A stretch of 64,000 bases of DNA from G963677185 sp963677185 (GTDB taxonomy: Bacteria > Bacillota > Syntrophomonadia > Syntrophomonadales > Syntrophomonadaceae), in assembly GCA_963677185.1 (NCBI GenBank), contig OY781889.1, forward strand, positions 2,108,001 through 2,172,000. Direction: 5' to 3'. Position 1 is the first letter of the stretch. Every line of letters starts with the position of its first letter. The translations under genes were made by a program, and so were the position numbers. Below the pieces are notes generated by a model that was not told the origin of the DNA, ran no database searches, and saw only the letters and a list, made by a program, of their open reading frames with translations. Positions 10,749 to 18,714 of this stretch are shown one piece after another.

Positions 10749-11609
10749 TTGGTGATAAAAAAATACGGCGGATTCTATTACGTGCAGGATCAGCACGGCC
10801 AGATATTCGAGTGCCGCACCAGGGGCAAGGTCAAACAGGATGTCCTGAGTGGGGACCGGGTGCTAATCACCGAAAGTGGGCCGCTCAAAGGAGCAATCGA
10901 GAAGGTTAAGGACCGGCTCAACCAGCTGGATAGGCCCCGGGTAGCCAATGTCAGCCTGGCTTTAGTAATTATGGCCCAGTCTGAACCGATACCCAGCCTG
11001 ATGCTTCTCGACCGGCTGCTGGTTAGCTGCCAGCACCATCGCATCAAACCACTGATTGTATTAAATAAAACCGACCTGGATTCTAATCCGGCTAGCCGGG
11101 CTATCAGCCTTCATTATCCTTCGGCTGGCTTCATAGTAATTCCAGCATCGGCCGAAACCGGCGAAGGGATCGGCGATATTCAAGAACAGATAATAGATGA
11201 AATTGCCGTGTTAACCGGGCCGTCCGGAGCTGGAAAATCCAGCATTCTTAATGCGGTCTTGCAGAGTCATGAAGCAGCAACCCAGGAACTGAGCCGGCGT
11301 TTGCGAAGAGGCAAACATACCACCCGGCATGTGGAACTATATCCTCTTAAGTCAGGGGGATGGCTGGTCGATACTCCGGGATTCAGCATGCTGGAATTGC
11401 CGGTAATGAAGCGCGGAGAATTGTCCGGGCACTATCCCGAATTTGCTCATTATAGCGGCCAGTGCCGTTTCAGAAACTGCCTTCACTACAAGGAAAACGA
11501 ATGCGGGGTTCGCCAGGCCCTGACCGAAGGCCAGATCATACGCTCCCGATATGACAACTACGTTTATATGCTGGAAGAGATTCTGGAGAATGAGAGGAGA
11601 TATCCATGA
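10749..11609 (+). CDS. rsgA: Ribosome small-subunit biogenesis GTPase RsgA
   Basis: Circularly permuted GTPase that checks late 30S maturation. 286 residues: an N-terminal OB fold, then G4 (NKTD) before G1 (GPSGAGKSS) and G3 (DTPGFSM), the permuted order that defines the family. A C-terminal zinc-binding segment has CRFRNCLHYKENECGV. The start is TTG 10749 or GTG 10752; the ribosome binding site is weak (GAGGG). The last 4 nt overlap rpe (ATGA). Confidence 0.95.
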   Translation: MVIKKYGGFYYVQDQHGQIFECRTRGKVKQDVLSGDRVLITESGPLKGAIEKVKDRLNQLDRPRVANVSLALVIMAQSEPIPSLMLLDRLLVSCQHHRIKPLIVLNKTDLDSNPASRAISLHYPSAGFIVIPASAETGEGIGDIQEQIIDEIAVLTGPSGAGKSSILNAVLQSHEAATQELSRRLRRGKHTTRHVELYPLKSGGWLVDTPGFSMLELPVMKRGELSGHYPEFAHYSGQCRFRNCLHYKENECGVRQALTEGQIIRSRYDNYVYMLEEILENERRYP

Positions 11610-12256
11610 TCATTGTTGCTCCCTCAATACTGTCAGCTAATTTTGCCTGTCTGGGAGAGGATATCGGCCGGGTTGAAGCGGCTGGAGCCGAATGGCTTCA
11701 TATTGACGTCATGGACGGACACTTTGTGCCCAATATCACCGTAGGTCCGCAGATCGTTGCCGATTTACGCCCAATCAGCCGCCTGTTTTTCGATGTCCAC
11801 CTTATGATAGAGAATCCAGATCAGATGGTTGAAGCCTTTATTGAAGCCGGGGCCGAAATGGTGACTGTGCATGTGGAAGCGTGCCGCCATTTGAATCGCA
11901 CTCTGAATCTGATCAAAAGCCGGGGAGCAAAGGCGGGAGTCTCCCTTAATCCGGCGACCCCGGTTTCCATGATTGAAGGTGTACTTGACGAAATCGACCT
12001 GGCTCTAATCATGTCGGTCAATCCAGGCTTTGGCGGGCAGGCATTTATCCCCGGGGCCGTCCGCAAGGTGCAGCAGATCAGGCTGATACAGATTGAGAGC
12101 GGCCGAACTTTCCATATCCAGGTGGATGGCGGCATCAATCCCCAGACCGGGCGAGAGGTTGTTCAGGCAGGCGCCGATGTGCTGGTAGCCGGTTCTTATG
12201 TATTCAAATCCGGCGACATAGATGAGGCCATCAAGAATCTTCATGCTCTAGGTTGA
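11606..12256 (+). CDS. rpe: Ribulose-phosphate 3-epimerase
   Basis: Interconverts ribulose-5-phosphate and xylulose-5-phosphate in the pentose phosphate pathway. A TIM barrel of 216 residues with the metal/phosphate motifs HIDVMDGHFVPN, FDVHLMI, SVNPGFGGQ and VDGGIN. It overlaps rsgA by 4 nt, indicating coupled translation. It supplies ribulose-5-phosphate, the substrate of RibB encoded downstream, but an FMN riboswitch separates the two transcription units. Confidence 0.97.
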   Translation: MIIVAPSILSANFACLGEDIGRVEAAGAEWLHIDVMDGHFVPNITVGPQIVADLRPISRLFFDVHLMIENPDQMVEAFIEAGAEMVTVHVEACRHLNRTLNLIKSRGAKAGVSLNPATPVSMIEGVLDEIDLALIMSVNPGFGGQAFIPGAVRKVQQIRLIQIESGRTFHIQVDGGINPQTGREVVQAGADVLVAGSYVFKSGDIDEAIKNLHALG

Positions 12257-12309
12257 CCCCGGAGCCGGGAGATGCTAACATACATTCATTGAAATAACAG
12301 AATAAGGTA

Positions 12310-12421
12310 CTTTCTTCGGGGATGGGTGAAATTCCCTATCGGCGGTAAAGCCCGCGAGCCGAAAGGCAGGATCCGGTGCAACTCCGGGGCCGACAGTAAT
12401 AGTCTGGATGGGAGAGGAAAG
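12310..12421 (+). promoter_or_regulatory. FMN riboswitch (RFN element)
   Basis: The conserved RFN core is readable: GGGGATGGGTGAAATTCCC, then CGGCGGTAAAGCCCGCGAGC, GGATCCGGTGCAACTCCGG, GGCCGACAGT and CTGGATGGGAGAGGAAAG. The closing P1 stem is CTTTC 12310-12314 with GAAAG 12417-12421. It lies directly before ribD and should shut off the rib operon when FMN is plentiful, through the terminator at 12477. Confidence 0.95.
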
Positions 12422-12476
12422 CATCAGGCTTATTGTGCTCTAAAATAGCCATAGGCCTGGCTTCATATGGACCCAT

Positions 12477-12500
12477 AGCCCCTGGAAAGGGGCTTTTTGC
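12477..12500 (+). terminator. Riboswitch-controlled terminator before ribD
   Basis: AGCCCC (12477-12482) pairs with GGGGCT (12489-12494) and is followed by TTTT. It is the expression platform of the FMN riboswitch: formed when FMN is bound, disrupted when it is not. Confidence 0.85.
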
Positions 12501-12526
12501 TATTTAATAAGACAGCGGAGAGGCGA

Positions 12527-13660
12527 ATGGTTTTGTTTACATCGGATGACACCAGGCATATGCGGCGGGCTTTGGAACTGGCCCGCCTGGCTGAAGGCTG
12601 CACCAGCCCCAATCCCATGGTAGGAGCGGTGCTCGTAAAGGATGGCAGAGTGGCCGGTGAAGGCTTCCATGTAAAAGCCGGCCAGGCCCATGCTGAGATC
12701 ATGGCGGTGCAGGAGGCAGGCGAAGCCGCCCGAGGAGCGACATTGTACATCAACTTGGAGCCCTGCTGCCACTTTGGCAAGACCCCGCCCTGTGTAGATG
12801 CGCTTATAGCCTGCGGCATTAGCAAAGCAGTAGTGGCTATGACCGATCCCAACCCGCTGGTGGCTGGAAAAGGGCTGAAACGGCTTCGAGAGGCGGGTAT
12901 TGAAGTAGAGGCCGGATTGCTGGAAGATGAAGCCCGTCAATTGAATGAGGCATTTATCAAGTATATCCAAACCCGTCATCCGTTTGTTATGGTTAAAGCC
13001 GCCATGAGCCTGGATGGCAAGATTGCTACGAACAGCGGCGACTCGCGCTGGATCAGCAACGAAAAATCCCGAGCTTTCGTGCACCAGATCCGTAATTGCA
13101 CCGATGCCGTTCTGGTGGGAATAGGAACTGTTTTGAAAGACGATCCCATGCTCAATACGCGTCTGGATGGCATTGAGGGGAAAAATCCGCAGCGGGTGAT
13201 TCTGGATGGCAGCCTGGATATTCCCTTGTCCAGCCGGATAGTTCAGACTGCAGCGGAGATACCGACCATGGTTTTTTGTGCCGCATCGGCCGATTTCAGA
13301 AGGGAAGAGCAGCTGCGTTTAAAAGCGGTGGATGTGTTCCGCGTTCAGGGGAGCGCAGAAGAGCTGGACTTAAAAGAAGTGCTGGATGCTCTAGGGGCGT
13401 GCGGCGTTACCAGCCTGCTGGTTGAAGGCGGGGCTGCCATTAACGCATCGTTTTTCGAAGCTGGACTGGTTGATAAAGTTACCTGGTTTATTGCTCCCAA
13501 GATACTGGGCGGCTTCAACGCTCCTTCGCCGGTTGGCGGCCGGGGAGCCGGGAGCATAGCCGGGGCAATTATACTGGAACATATGGAGATTCGGCGATTT
13601 GACGAGGATATTTGCGTTAGTGGATATATTAAAAGCGGCGGCAGCGCTGCGAAGAGGTGA
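12527..13660 (+). CDS. ribD: Bifunctional riboflavin deaminase/reductase RibD
   Basis: Carries out steps 2 and 3 of riboflavin synthesis. The N-terminal cytidine-deaminase-like domain has the zinc ligands HAEIMA and PCCHFGKTPPC. The C-terminal reductase domain begins near VMVKAAMSLDGKIAT. An upstream in-frame start at 12497 lies inside the terminator, so ATG 12527 with GGAGAGG just before it is preferred (377 residues). First gene of the FMN-controlled rib operon. Confidence 0.96.
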   Translation: MVLFTSDDTRHMRRALELARLAEGCTSPNPMVGAVLVKDGRVAGEGFHVKAGQAHAEIMAVQEAGEAARGATLYINLEPCCHFGKTPPCVDALIACGISKAVVAMTDPNPLVAGKGLKRLREAGIEVEAGLLEDEARQLNEAFIKYIQTRHPFVMVKAAMSLDGKIATNSGDSRWISNEKSRAFVHQIRNCTDAVLVGIGTVLKDDPMLNTRLDGIEGKNPQRVILDGSLDIPLSSRIVQTAAEIPTMVFCAASADFRREEQLRLKAVDVFRVQGSAEELDLKEVLDALGACGVTSLLVEGGAAINASFFEAGLVDKVTWFIAPKILGGFNAPSPVGGRGAGSIAGAIILEHMEIRRFDEDICVSGYIKSGGSAAKR

Positions 13661-13666
13661 TAGCTT

Positions 13667-14323
13667 TTGTTTACGGGCGTTATTGAAGAACTGGGGTCAG
13701 TTGCCGGCATGCAGCGGGGTGCGAATTCAGCCCGGCTGGAGGTACTGGCCGGGAAAGTGCTGGAAGATGTCAAGCTGGGAGACAGCATTGCGGTCAATGG
13801 CGTATGCCTGACGGTTGCGGCTTTCGACCGGCATAGTTTTACTGCAGACGTAATGGCAGAAACCCTGGCCCGCAGCACATTGAAAGAAATCAAGCCCGGT
13901 GAGCGGGTCAACCTGGAGAGGGCATTGCGCCTGGCGGATCGCCTGGGGGGGCACCTGGTTCAGGGTCATGTGGATGGCATAGGACGGATTATTGACGAGA
14001 AAAGCGTTGATATTGCCAGGCTGGTCCGCATATCAGCCGAAGCGGAGGTTCTCAAGTACGTAGTCGCAAAGGGTTCGATCGCCATAGATGGAATCAGCCT
14101 GACCGTGGCTGAATTATTTGAAGACAGCTTCAGCGTCTCGCTGATTCCTCACACCGCAGGTCTTACCACCCTGGGTTTCAAAAGACCGGGTGATCAGGTC
14201 AACCTGGAAAGCGACATTATCGGGCGCTATGTGGAACGGTTGCTGGGGGCTGGAAAAAGCGGGGCAGATGGCGAACGAAACCGCGTGAATTTACAGTTTT
14301 TAGCCGAACATGGCTTTGCATAA
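13667..14323 (+). CDS. ribE: Riboflavin synthase, alpha chain
   Basis: Dismutates two lumazines to riboflavin. 218 residues in two similar lumazine-binding barrels, each starting with a V(x)G(x)C-type or GHLVQGHVDG-type segment; the N-terminus MFTGVIEELG is typical. The start is TTG 13667 with AAGAGGTG upstream, 6 nt after the ribD stop. Confidence 0.96.
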   Translation: MFTGVIEELGSVAGMQRGANSARLEVLAGKVLEDVKLGDSIAVNGVCLTVAAFDRHSFTADVMAETLARSTLKEIKPGERVNLERALRLADRLGGHLVQGHVDGIGRIIDEKSVDIARLVRISAEAEVLKYVVAKGSIAIDGISLTVAELFEDSFSVSLIPHTAGLTTLGFKRPGDQVNLESDIIGRYVERLLGAGKSGADGERNRVNLQFLAEHGFA

Positions 14324-14341
14324 ACAGAAAGGAGCAGACAC

Positions 14342-15544
14342 ATGAGTGGATTTAACAGCATTGGCGAGGCCATACAGGATATAAAGGAGGGTAAAATGGT
14401 CATTCTCGTGGATGATGAAGACCGCGAAAATGAGGGTGACATTGTTGTTGCCGCATCCATGTGTACCCCTGAAATAGTCAACTTTATGGCCAAGGAAGCC
14501 AGAGGACTCATATGCATGCCTATGCTGGGAGAAAGGCTGGATGAACTGAAAATCAGCCCCATGGTTGTTCACAATACTGATAATCATCAGACGGCTTTTA
14601 CCGTATCAGTTGATTATGCTGGAACGACCACCGGCATATCCGCCTTCGAGAGGGCGGAAACCATTCAGCGGCTGATCGACAGCGATTGTTCCGGCACCGA
14701 TTTTCGGAGGCCCGGGCACATATTCCCACTGAGATACAAGGATGGCGGGGTGTTGCGCAGGACGGGCCATACAGAAGGCTCCGTCGATCTAGCCCACCTG
14801 GCCGGATTATACCCTGCTGCTGTAATCTGCGAGATTATGAATGATAACGGCACCATGGCGCGGGTTCCTGAATTGAGGGAATTCGCTGCGGTGCATAACA
14901 TCAAGATAGCCACTATTGCAGATCTAATTGAATACCGCCGCCGTAAAGAAAAGCTGGTGGTAAGGGAGGCCAGTGCTCATCTGCCGACCGAGTTCGGTGA
15001 TTTTACGGCAGTGGCTTACGAATCCATCCTGGATCATAAAGCTCATATTGCCCTGATCAAAGGCGAATGGGAGGAAGATGAACCAATCCTGGTCAGGGTT
15101 CATTCCGAATGCCTGACCGGTGACGCATTTCATTCCAAGCGCTGTGATTGTGGAGAGCAGATGGCCCGGGCTTTGCAGATGATAGAAGCTGAAGGCAAGG
15201 GAGTGCTGTTATATATGCGCCAGGAAGGAAGAGGTATTGGACTGGTCAACAAGATTAAGGCTTACAATCTGCAGGATAATGGGCGCGACACGGTCCAGGC
15301 CAACATTGAGCTGGGATTCCCTGCCGACCTCAGGGATTATGGCATTGGTGCTCAAATTCTGGGAGATCTTGGGATTTCCAAGATGCGGTTGATGACCAAT
15401 AACCCCAGGAAAATAAAGGGTTTGGAAGGATATGGCCTGGAAGTGGTCGAGCGGGTGCCAATAGAATTGCCGCACAAGCCCGAAAACGAAAAATATCTGA
15501 AAACCAAAAAGAGCAAGCTGGGCCACTTGCTGGAAATCATATAA
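14342..15544 (+). CDS. ribBA: Bifunctional DHBP synthase / GTP cyclohydrolase II
   Basis: Makes both precursors of the lumazine. The N-terminal half (about 1-200) is dihydroxybutanone-phosphate synthase with DDEDRENEGDIV and the RRPGHIFPL and GHTEGSVDLA motifs. The C-terminal half is GTP cyclohydrolase II with VRVHSECLTGD and zinc ligands in CDCGEQM, then RQEGRGIGL. 400 residues, the normal size. AAAGGAG precedes the ATG. Confidence 0.97.
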   Translation: MSGFNSIGEAIQDIKEGKMVILVDDEDRENEGDIVVAASMCTPEIVNFMAKEARGLICMPMLGERLDELKISPMVVHNTDNHQTAFTVSVDYAGTTTGISAFERAETIQRLIDSDCSGTDFRRPGHIFPLRYKDGGVLRRTGHTEGSVDLAHLAGLYPAAVICEIMNDNGTMARVPELREFAAVHNIKIATIADLIEYRRRKEKLVVREASAHLPTEFGDFTAVAYESILDHKAHIALIKGEWEEDEPILVRVHSECLTGDAFHSKRCDCGEQMARALQMIEAEGKGVLLYMRQEGRGIGLVNKIKAYNLQDNGRDTVQANIELGFPADLRDYGIGAQILGDLGISKMRLMTNNPRKIKGLEGYGLEVVERVPIELPHKPENEKYLKTKKSKLGHLLEII

Positions 15545-15617
15545 CAACCGGATCCAGACGACAAGCATCGGCAGAGACCGGTCGAAATAATAACGACTTT
15601 TAAGGAGGTAGCATTCA

Positions 15618-16082
15618 GTGCACAAGGTTTACGAAGGCAAATTAATTGGAGAAGGCTTGAGGTTCGGAGTGGTAGTATCACGTTTCAATGAGTTTATTAC
15701 CAGCAAACTGCTGGGGGGCTGCCTGGATACGCTGAAAAGGCACGGTGTGGATGATGGCGCCATAGAGATTTCATGGGTGCCGGGTGCATTCGAAATGCCA
15801 CTGGCCGCTAAAAGAATGGCTGCAAAGGATTATGATGCGGTTATATGCCTGGGAGCGGTAATAAGGGGAGCCACCCCGCATTTTGACTATGTTGCAGGAG
15901 AGGTTACCAAGGGCATAGCCCATGTCGGCCTGGATGCGGACAAGCCGGTAATTTACGGCGTTGTTACTGCGGATACGCTGGAGCAGGCAATTGAAAGAGC
16001 CGGAACCAAGGCGGGCAACAAGGGAGCAGATGCAGCGCTCACCGGTATTGAAATGGCCAACCTGCTTAAGGCTCTGGGATAA
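15618..16082 (+). CDS. ribH: 6,7-dimethyl-8-ribityllumazine synthase
   Basis: Joins the two precursors from RibD and RibB into lumazine, forming an icosahedral shell. 154 residues with VVSRFNEFIT, WVPGAFEMP, GAVIRGATPHFDYVA and the catalytic-loop segment PVIYGVVT. GTG start with TAAGGAGG upstream. Last gene of the FMN-controlled operon. Confidence 0.97.
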   Translation: MHKVYEGKLIGEGLRFGVVVSRFNEFITSKLLGGCLDTLKRHGVDDGAIEISWVPGAFEMPLAAKRMAAKDYDAVICLGAVIRGATPHFDYVAGEVTKGIAHVGLDADKPVIYGVVTADTLEQAIERAGTKAGNKGADAALTGIEMANLLKALG

Positions 16083-16235
16083 TATTCACAGGCTGGAACA
16101 GTACAGAACCGGAATAATTTGTCATTTTACTATTCCTATAGCTGGATATAAATGATAAAATACCTTAACAATTGCTGGAGCAAGCACGGTGCAGTGGGGT
16201 GTTCACTGCAACAACACGACAGGGGAGGGCATATC

Positions 16236-16736
16236 GTGATAATTGCTGTATATGCGGGCAGCTTTGATCCAGTGACCAATGGTCACATTGATATACTAGA
16301 GCGAACCAGCCGGATGTTTGACAAGGTTGTTGTAGCGGTGGTTCATAATATCCAGAAAAAGGCTCTGTTTACCCTTGATGAGCGGGTTCATTTGATCAAG
16401 GAGGCTTGCAAGCATATTCCCAACATAGAAGTCGAATGCTTCTCCGGACTGCTGGTGAATTTCATGCGGGAAAAGAACGCCACTGTCATTATAAGAGGCC
16501 TGCGCTCCATAACTGATTTCGAATACGAATCGCATATGTCGATGATGAATAAGCACCTTATTCCTGATGCCGAAACCGTGTTTATCATGTCTGATTATAA
16601 ATATATATACGTCAGCTCAAGCGGGGTAAAGGAAGCAGCGCTGCTGGGGGGCAACATTAAGGGCCTGGTGCCGGAGATAGTCAGTCGCGGATTGGAAGAA
16701 AAGCGTAAACACATGAGAGATATTGATATGCTATAA
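16236..16736 (+). CDS. coaD: Phosphopantetheine adenylyltransferase
   Basis: Penultimate step of coenzyme A synthesis: adds AMP to 4'-phosphopantetheine. The ATP-binding GSFDPVTNGHIDI (T/HxGH) motif is near the N-terminus and IIRGLRSITDFEYE is in the middle. The frame is open from 16152, but GTG 16236 with GGGGAGG at 16222-16228 gives the usual start VIIAVYAGSFDP and length (166 residues). Confidence 0.96.
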   Translation: MIIAVYAGSFDPVTNGHIDILERTSRMFDKVVVAVVHNIQKKALFTLDERVHLIKEACKHIPNIEVECFSGLLVNFMREKNATVIIRGLRSITDFEYESHMSMMNKHLIPDAETVFIMSDYKYIYVSSSGVKEAALLGGNIKGLVPEIVSRGLEEKRKHMRDIDML

Positions 16737-16810
16737 AGGAAATAGTACGGCCGAGTAAACTATGGTTAGTCTCTTATAAAGAATTATTGATGGGAAAACG
16801 CGAAGACCGA

Positions 16811-16841
16811 AGCTCATCCGGCGGATAACAACGGATGAGCT
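16811..16841. terminator. 10-bp hairpin after coaD, possible terminator
   Basis: AGCTCATCCG (16811-16820) is perfectly complementary to CGGATGAGCT (16832-16841), followed by AT-rich TAAATATTAG. The T-run is weak, so it may be a poor terminator or an RNA-stabilising hairpin. Confidence 0.5.
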
Positions 16842-16946
16842 TAAATATTAGTTGACGCAATGAAGGCATTCCGAAGCTGCAGGCGCGCAGGGGCCGCAAT
16901 CCTATTGCCCTTGCCGCGTAATTGTCGCTCCAGGGCAGCTAAATAT

Positions 16947-16976
16947 TTGCTCTAAGCGGCATAAAACCGGTATAAT
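16947..16976 (+). promoter_or_regulatory. Promoter of hslO
   Basis: TTGCTC (16947-16952), an 18-nt gap and a perfect TATAAT (16971-16976). The predicted start gives a leader of roughly 15 nt holding the CGGAGGG ribosome binding site. Confidence 0.55.
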
Positions 16977-16998
16977 TAGATAGTTCCGGAGGGAAACC

Positions 16999-17880
16999 AT
17001 GAAAGATCGCCTTTTAAGAATTGTAGATGATCAGAACCAGGTCAGGGTGTTTTTAGCTCGAACCACGATGCTGGCTGAAATGGCACACCAGTGCCACCAG
17101 ACCTCGCCCACTGCTTCGGCAGCCCTGGGCAGGGTTTTAACAGCCGCCCTGATTATGGCCAGTGATTTCAAAAATCAGGATGATTTCCTGACCATAAGAA
17201 TTGACGGTGGAGGCCCGGCCGGGCCGATAGTGGCCAGCGCTGATGCCCAGGGCCGGGTTCGTGGCTATGTCACCAATCCCAATGCGGATTTGCCGGCCAG
17301 AGCGCCGGGGAAGCTGGCTGTGGGTGAGTTGGTCGGACAGGCGGGATACCTGGAAGTCAGCAAGGATATGGGCCTAAAAGAACCGTTTAGTGGGCGCACC
17401 GCCCTGGTCAGCGGGGAGATTGCCGAGGATCTGGCCGGTTATTTCTTCTATTCGGAACAAATACCATCCCTGGTGTCATTGGGAGTGCTGGTGGATACTG
17501 ACATAAGCGTCAGGGCGGCCGGCGGGCTGCTGGTACAGGCCATGCCCGGCGCCAGCGATGAAGCTCTTGAGCTGCTGGAGAGCAACATCTTAAACAGCGG
17601 CCAGATCAGCACCCTTATAGACTCTCATGAGAAGCTGGAGGATATCGCTGCCATCATAATGAAAGGCATGTCCTATTCTATTGTGGACAGTATGAATTTG
17701 GAGTTCAGATGCAATTGCGAACGGGAGAGGATGCTTTCCGTGCTGGCATCATTGCCTTATGAGGATCTGGACAGCCTGAAGGATGAGCAGATAGAAATCG
17801 TCTGTCATTTTTGCAATACGAGGTATTATTTCAACTATGATGAGATTGCAGCCAGAAAAAGCAAAAGCCCCGGCCATTAG
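16999..17880 (+). CDS. hslO: Redox-regulated chaperone Hsp33
   Basis: Holdase chaperone activated by oxidation. 293 residues. The C-terminal redox switch is Cys-x-Cys (CNCER) followed 32-35 residues later by CHFC, which together bind zinc in the reduced form. The N-terminal core contains SPTASAALGRVL and DGGGPAGPI. CCGGAGGG precedes the ATG. The 3' end faces rpmB, whose terminator overlaps this coding region. Confidence 0.95.
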   Translation: MKDRLLRIVDDQNQVRVFLARTTMLAEMAHQCHQTSPTASAALGRVLTAALIMASDFKNQDDFLTIRIDGGGPAGPIVASADAQGRVRGYVTNPNADLPARAPGKLAVGELVGQAGYLEVSKDMGLKEPFSGRTALVSGEIAEDLAGYFFYSEQIPSLVSLGVLVDTDISVRAAGGLLVQAMPGASDEALELLESNILNSGQISTLIDSHEKLEDIAAIIMKGMSYSIVDSMNLEFRCNCERERMLSVLASLPYEDLDSLKDEQIEIVCHFCNTRYYFNYDEIAARKSKSPGH

Positions 17881-17888
17881 CCAGGGCT
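17855..17888 (-). terminator. Terminator of rpmB, lying in the 3' end of hslO
   Basis: Read on the minus strand, AGCCCTGGC pairs with GCCGGGGCT (one mismatch) and is followed by TTTTGCTTTTT. It overlaps the last codons of the convergent hslO gene. Confidence 0.65.
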
Positions 17889-17908
17889 CCAGACAAAGCC
17901 TGGGTCAA

Positions 17909-18097
17909 TCAGATGGCTCTGGTCACTTTGCCGGAGCGCAGGCATCTGGTACAGACATAAAGCCTTTTGGGGCTTCCGCCGACACTGGCTTTAACTCTTT
18001 GAACATTGGGTTTCCACTGACGATTGGTTCTTATATGGGAATGGCTATATTTTTTGCCGAAGCTGACGCCTTTTCCGCAGATATCGCATTTGGCCAT
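17909..18097 (-). CDS. rpmB: 50S ribosomal protein L28
   Basis: Small ribosomal protein, 62 residues, with the zinc-ribbon form MAKCDICGKG and CTRCLRSGK. An ATG two codons upstream (18103) sits only 3 nt from GAGAGGGGG; the second ATG at 18097 has better spacing and matches the family start. Transcribed away from the Asp23 gene, as in many Firmicutes. Confidence 0.96.
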   Translation of the reverse strand: MAKCDICGKGVSFGKKYSHSHIRTNRQWKPNVQRVKASVGGSPKRLYVCTRCLRSGKVTRAI

Positions 18098-18132
18098 ATT
18101 CATTGCCCCCTCTCGTATGAGTTGCCTTGACT

Positions 18133-18161
18133 ATTCTAGCAAAATAACAATTAAAGGGCAA
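18133..18161 (-). promoter_or_regulatory. Promoter of rpmB
   Basis: On the minus strand TTGCCC (18161-18156), 17 nt, then TAGAAT (18138-18133), about 36 nt before the start codon. An overlapping alternative is TTGACT with TGTTAT. Confidence 0.5.
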
Positions 18162-18230
18162 GGAAAAGTCAAATTAAATAAATTGTTAATACGATGTCAG
18201 ACCCGATTATTCACAAAGGAGGAGAAGATT

Positions 18231-18593
18231 ATGCTTACAATTATTAACAACGATCTGGGCCAGATAACCATCAGCGCTGAGGTTGCGGAAACCCTGGCTG
18301 GAATGGCCGCACTCGACAGTTATGGGCTGGTAGGCATGGTTCCCCAGGACTGGCAAACCAACATATCATCACTTTTGGGCATAGAAAACGTCAGGAAAGG
18401 CGTAAAGGTAACTCAAGGCGAAGACGGGCTGGTGGTTGACGTCTATGTTATTATTGCTTATGGTATGCCCATAGCGGAAGTCTCTATGCGCGTGATGCAG
18501 AATGTCAAGTATGCCCTGGAAAACAACGCCCAGATCCCGGTTGGGCAGGTAAATGTCTTTGTCAAAGGCGTCAGGGTCCAGGAAGACAACTAG
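18231..18593 (+). CDS. Asp23/Gls24 family protein (YloU-like)
   Basis: Small acidic envelope-associated protein, 120 residues, with the family core ITISAEVAETLAGMAA and the C-terminal GQVNVFVKGVRV. The frame is open well upstream, but ATG 18231 follows AAAGGAGGAG at ideal spacing. Its position between rpmB and the DAK2/DegV gene is the conserved yloU-yloV arrangement. The exact role is unsettled; the family is linked to cell-wall homeostasis. Confidence 0.9.
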   Translation: MLTIINNDLGQITISAEVAETLAGMAALDSYGLVGMVPQDWQTNISSLLGIENVRKGVKVTQGEDGLVVDVYVIIAYGMPIAEVSMRVMQNVKYALENNAQIPVGQVNVFVKGVRVQEDN

Positions 18594-18714
18594 GCAATCG
18601 TGTAATCTGATAAGCTGACGCACCGGGGCATTGCTCCATATTTAAAGATTGAACTCGGAATTGTTGAATGGACATGCGTTTTAACACTTAGAAGGATGTT
18701 GGGAGGAACGGTCT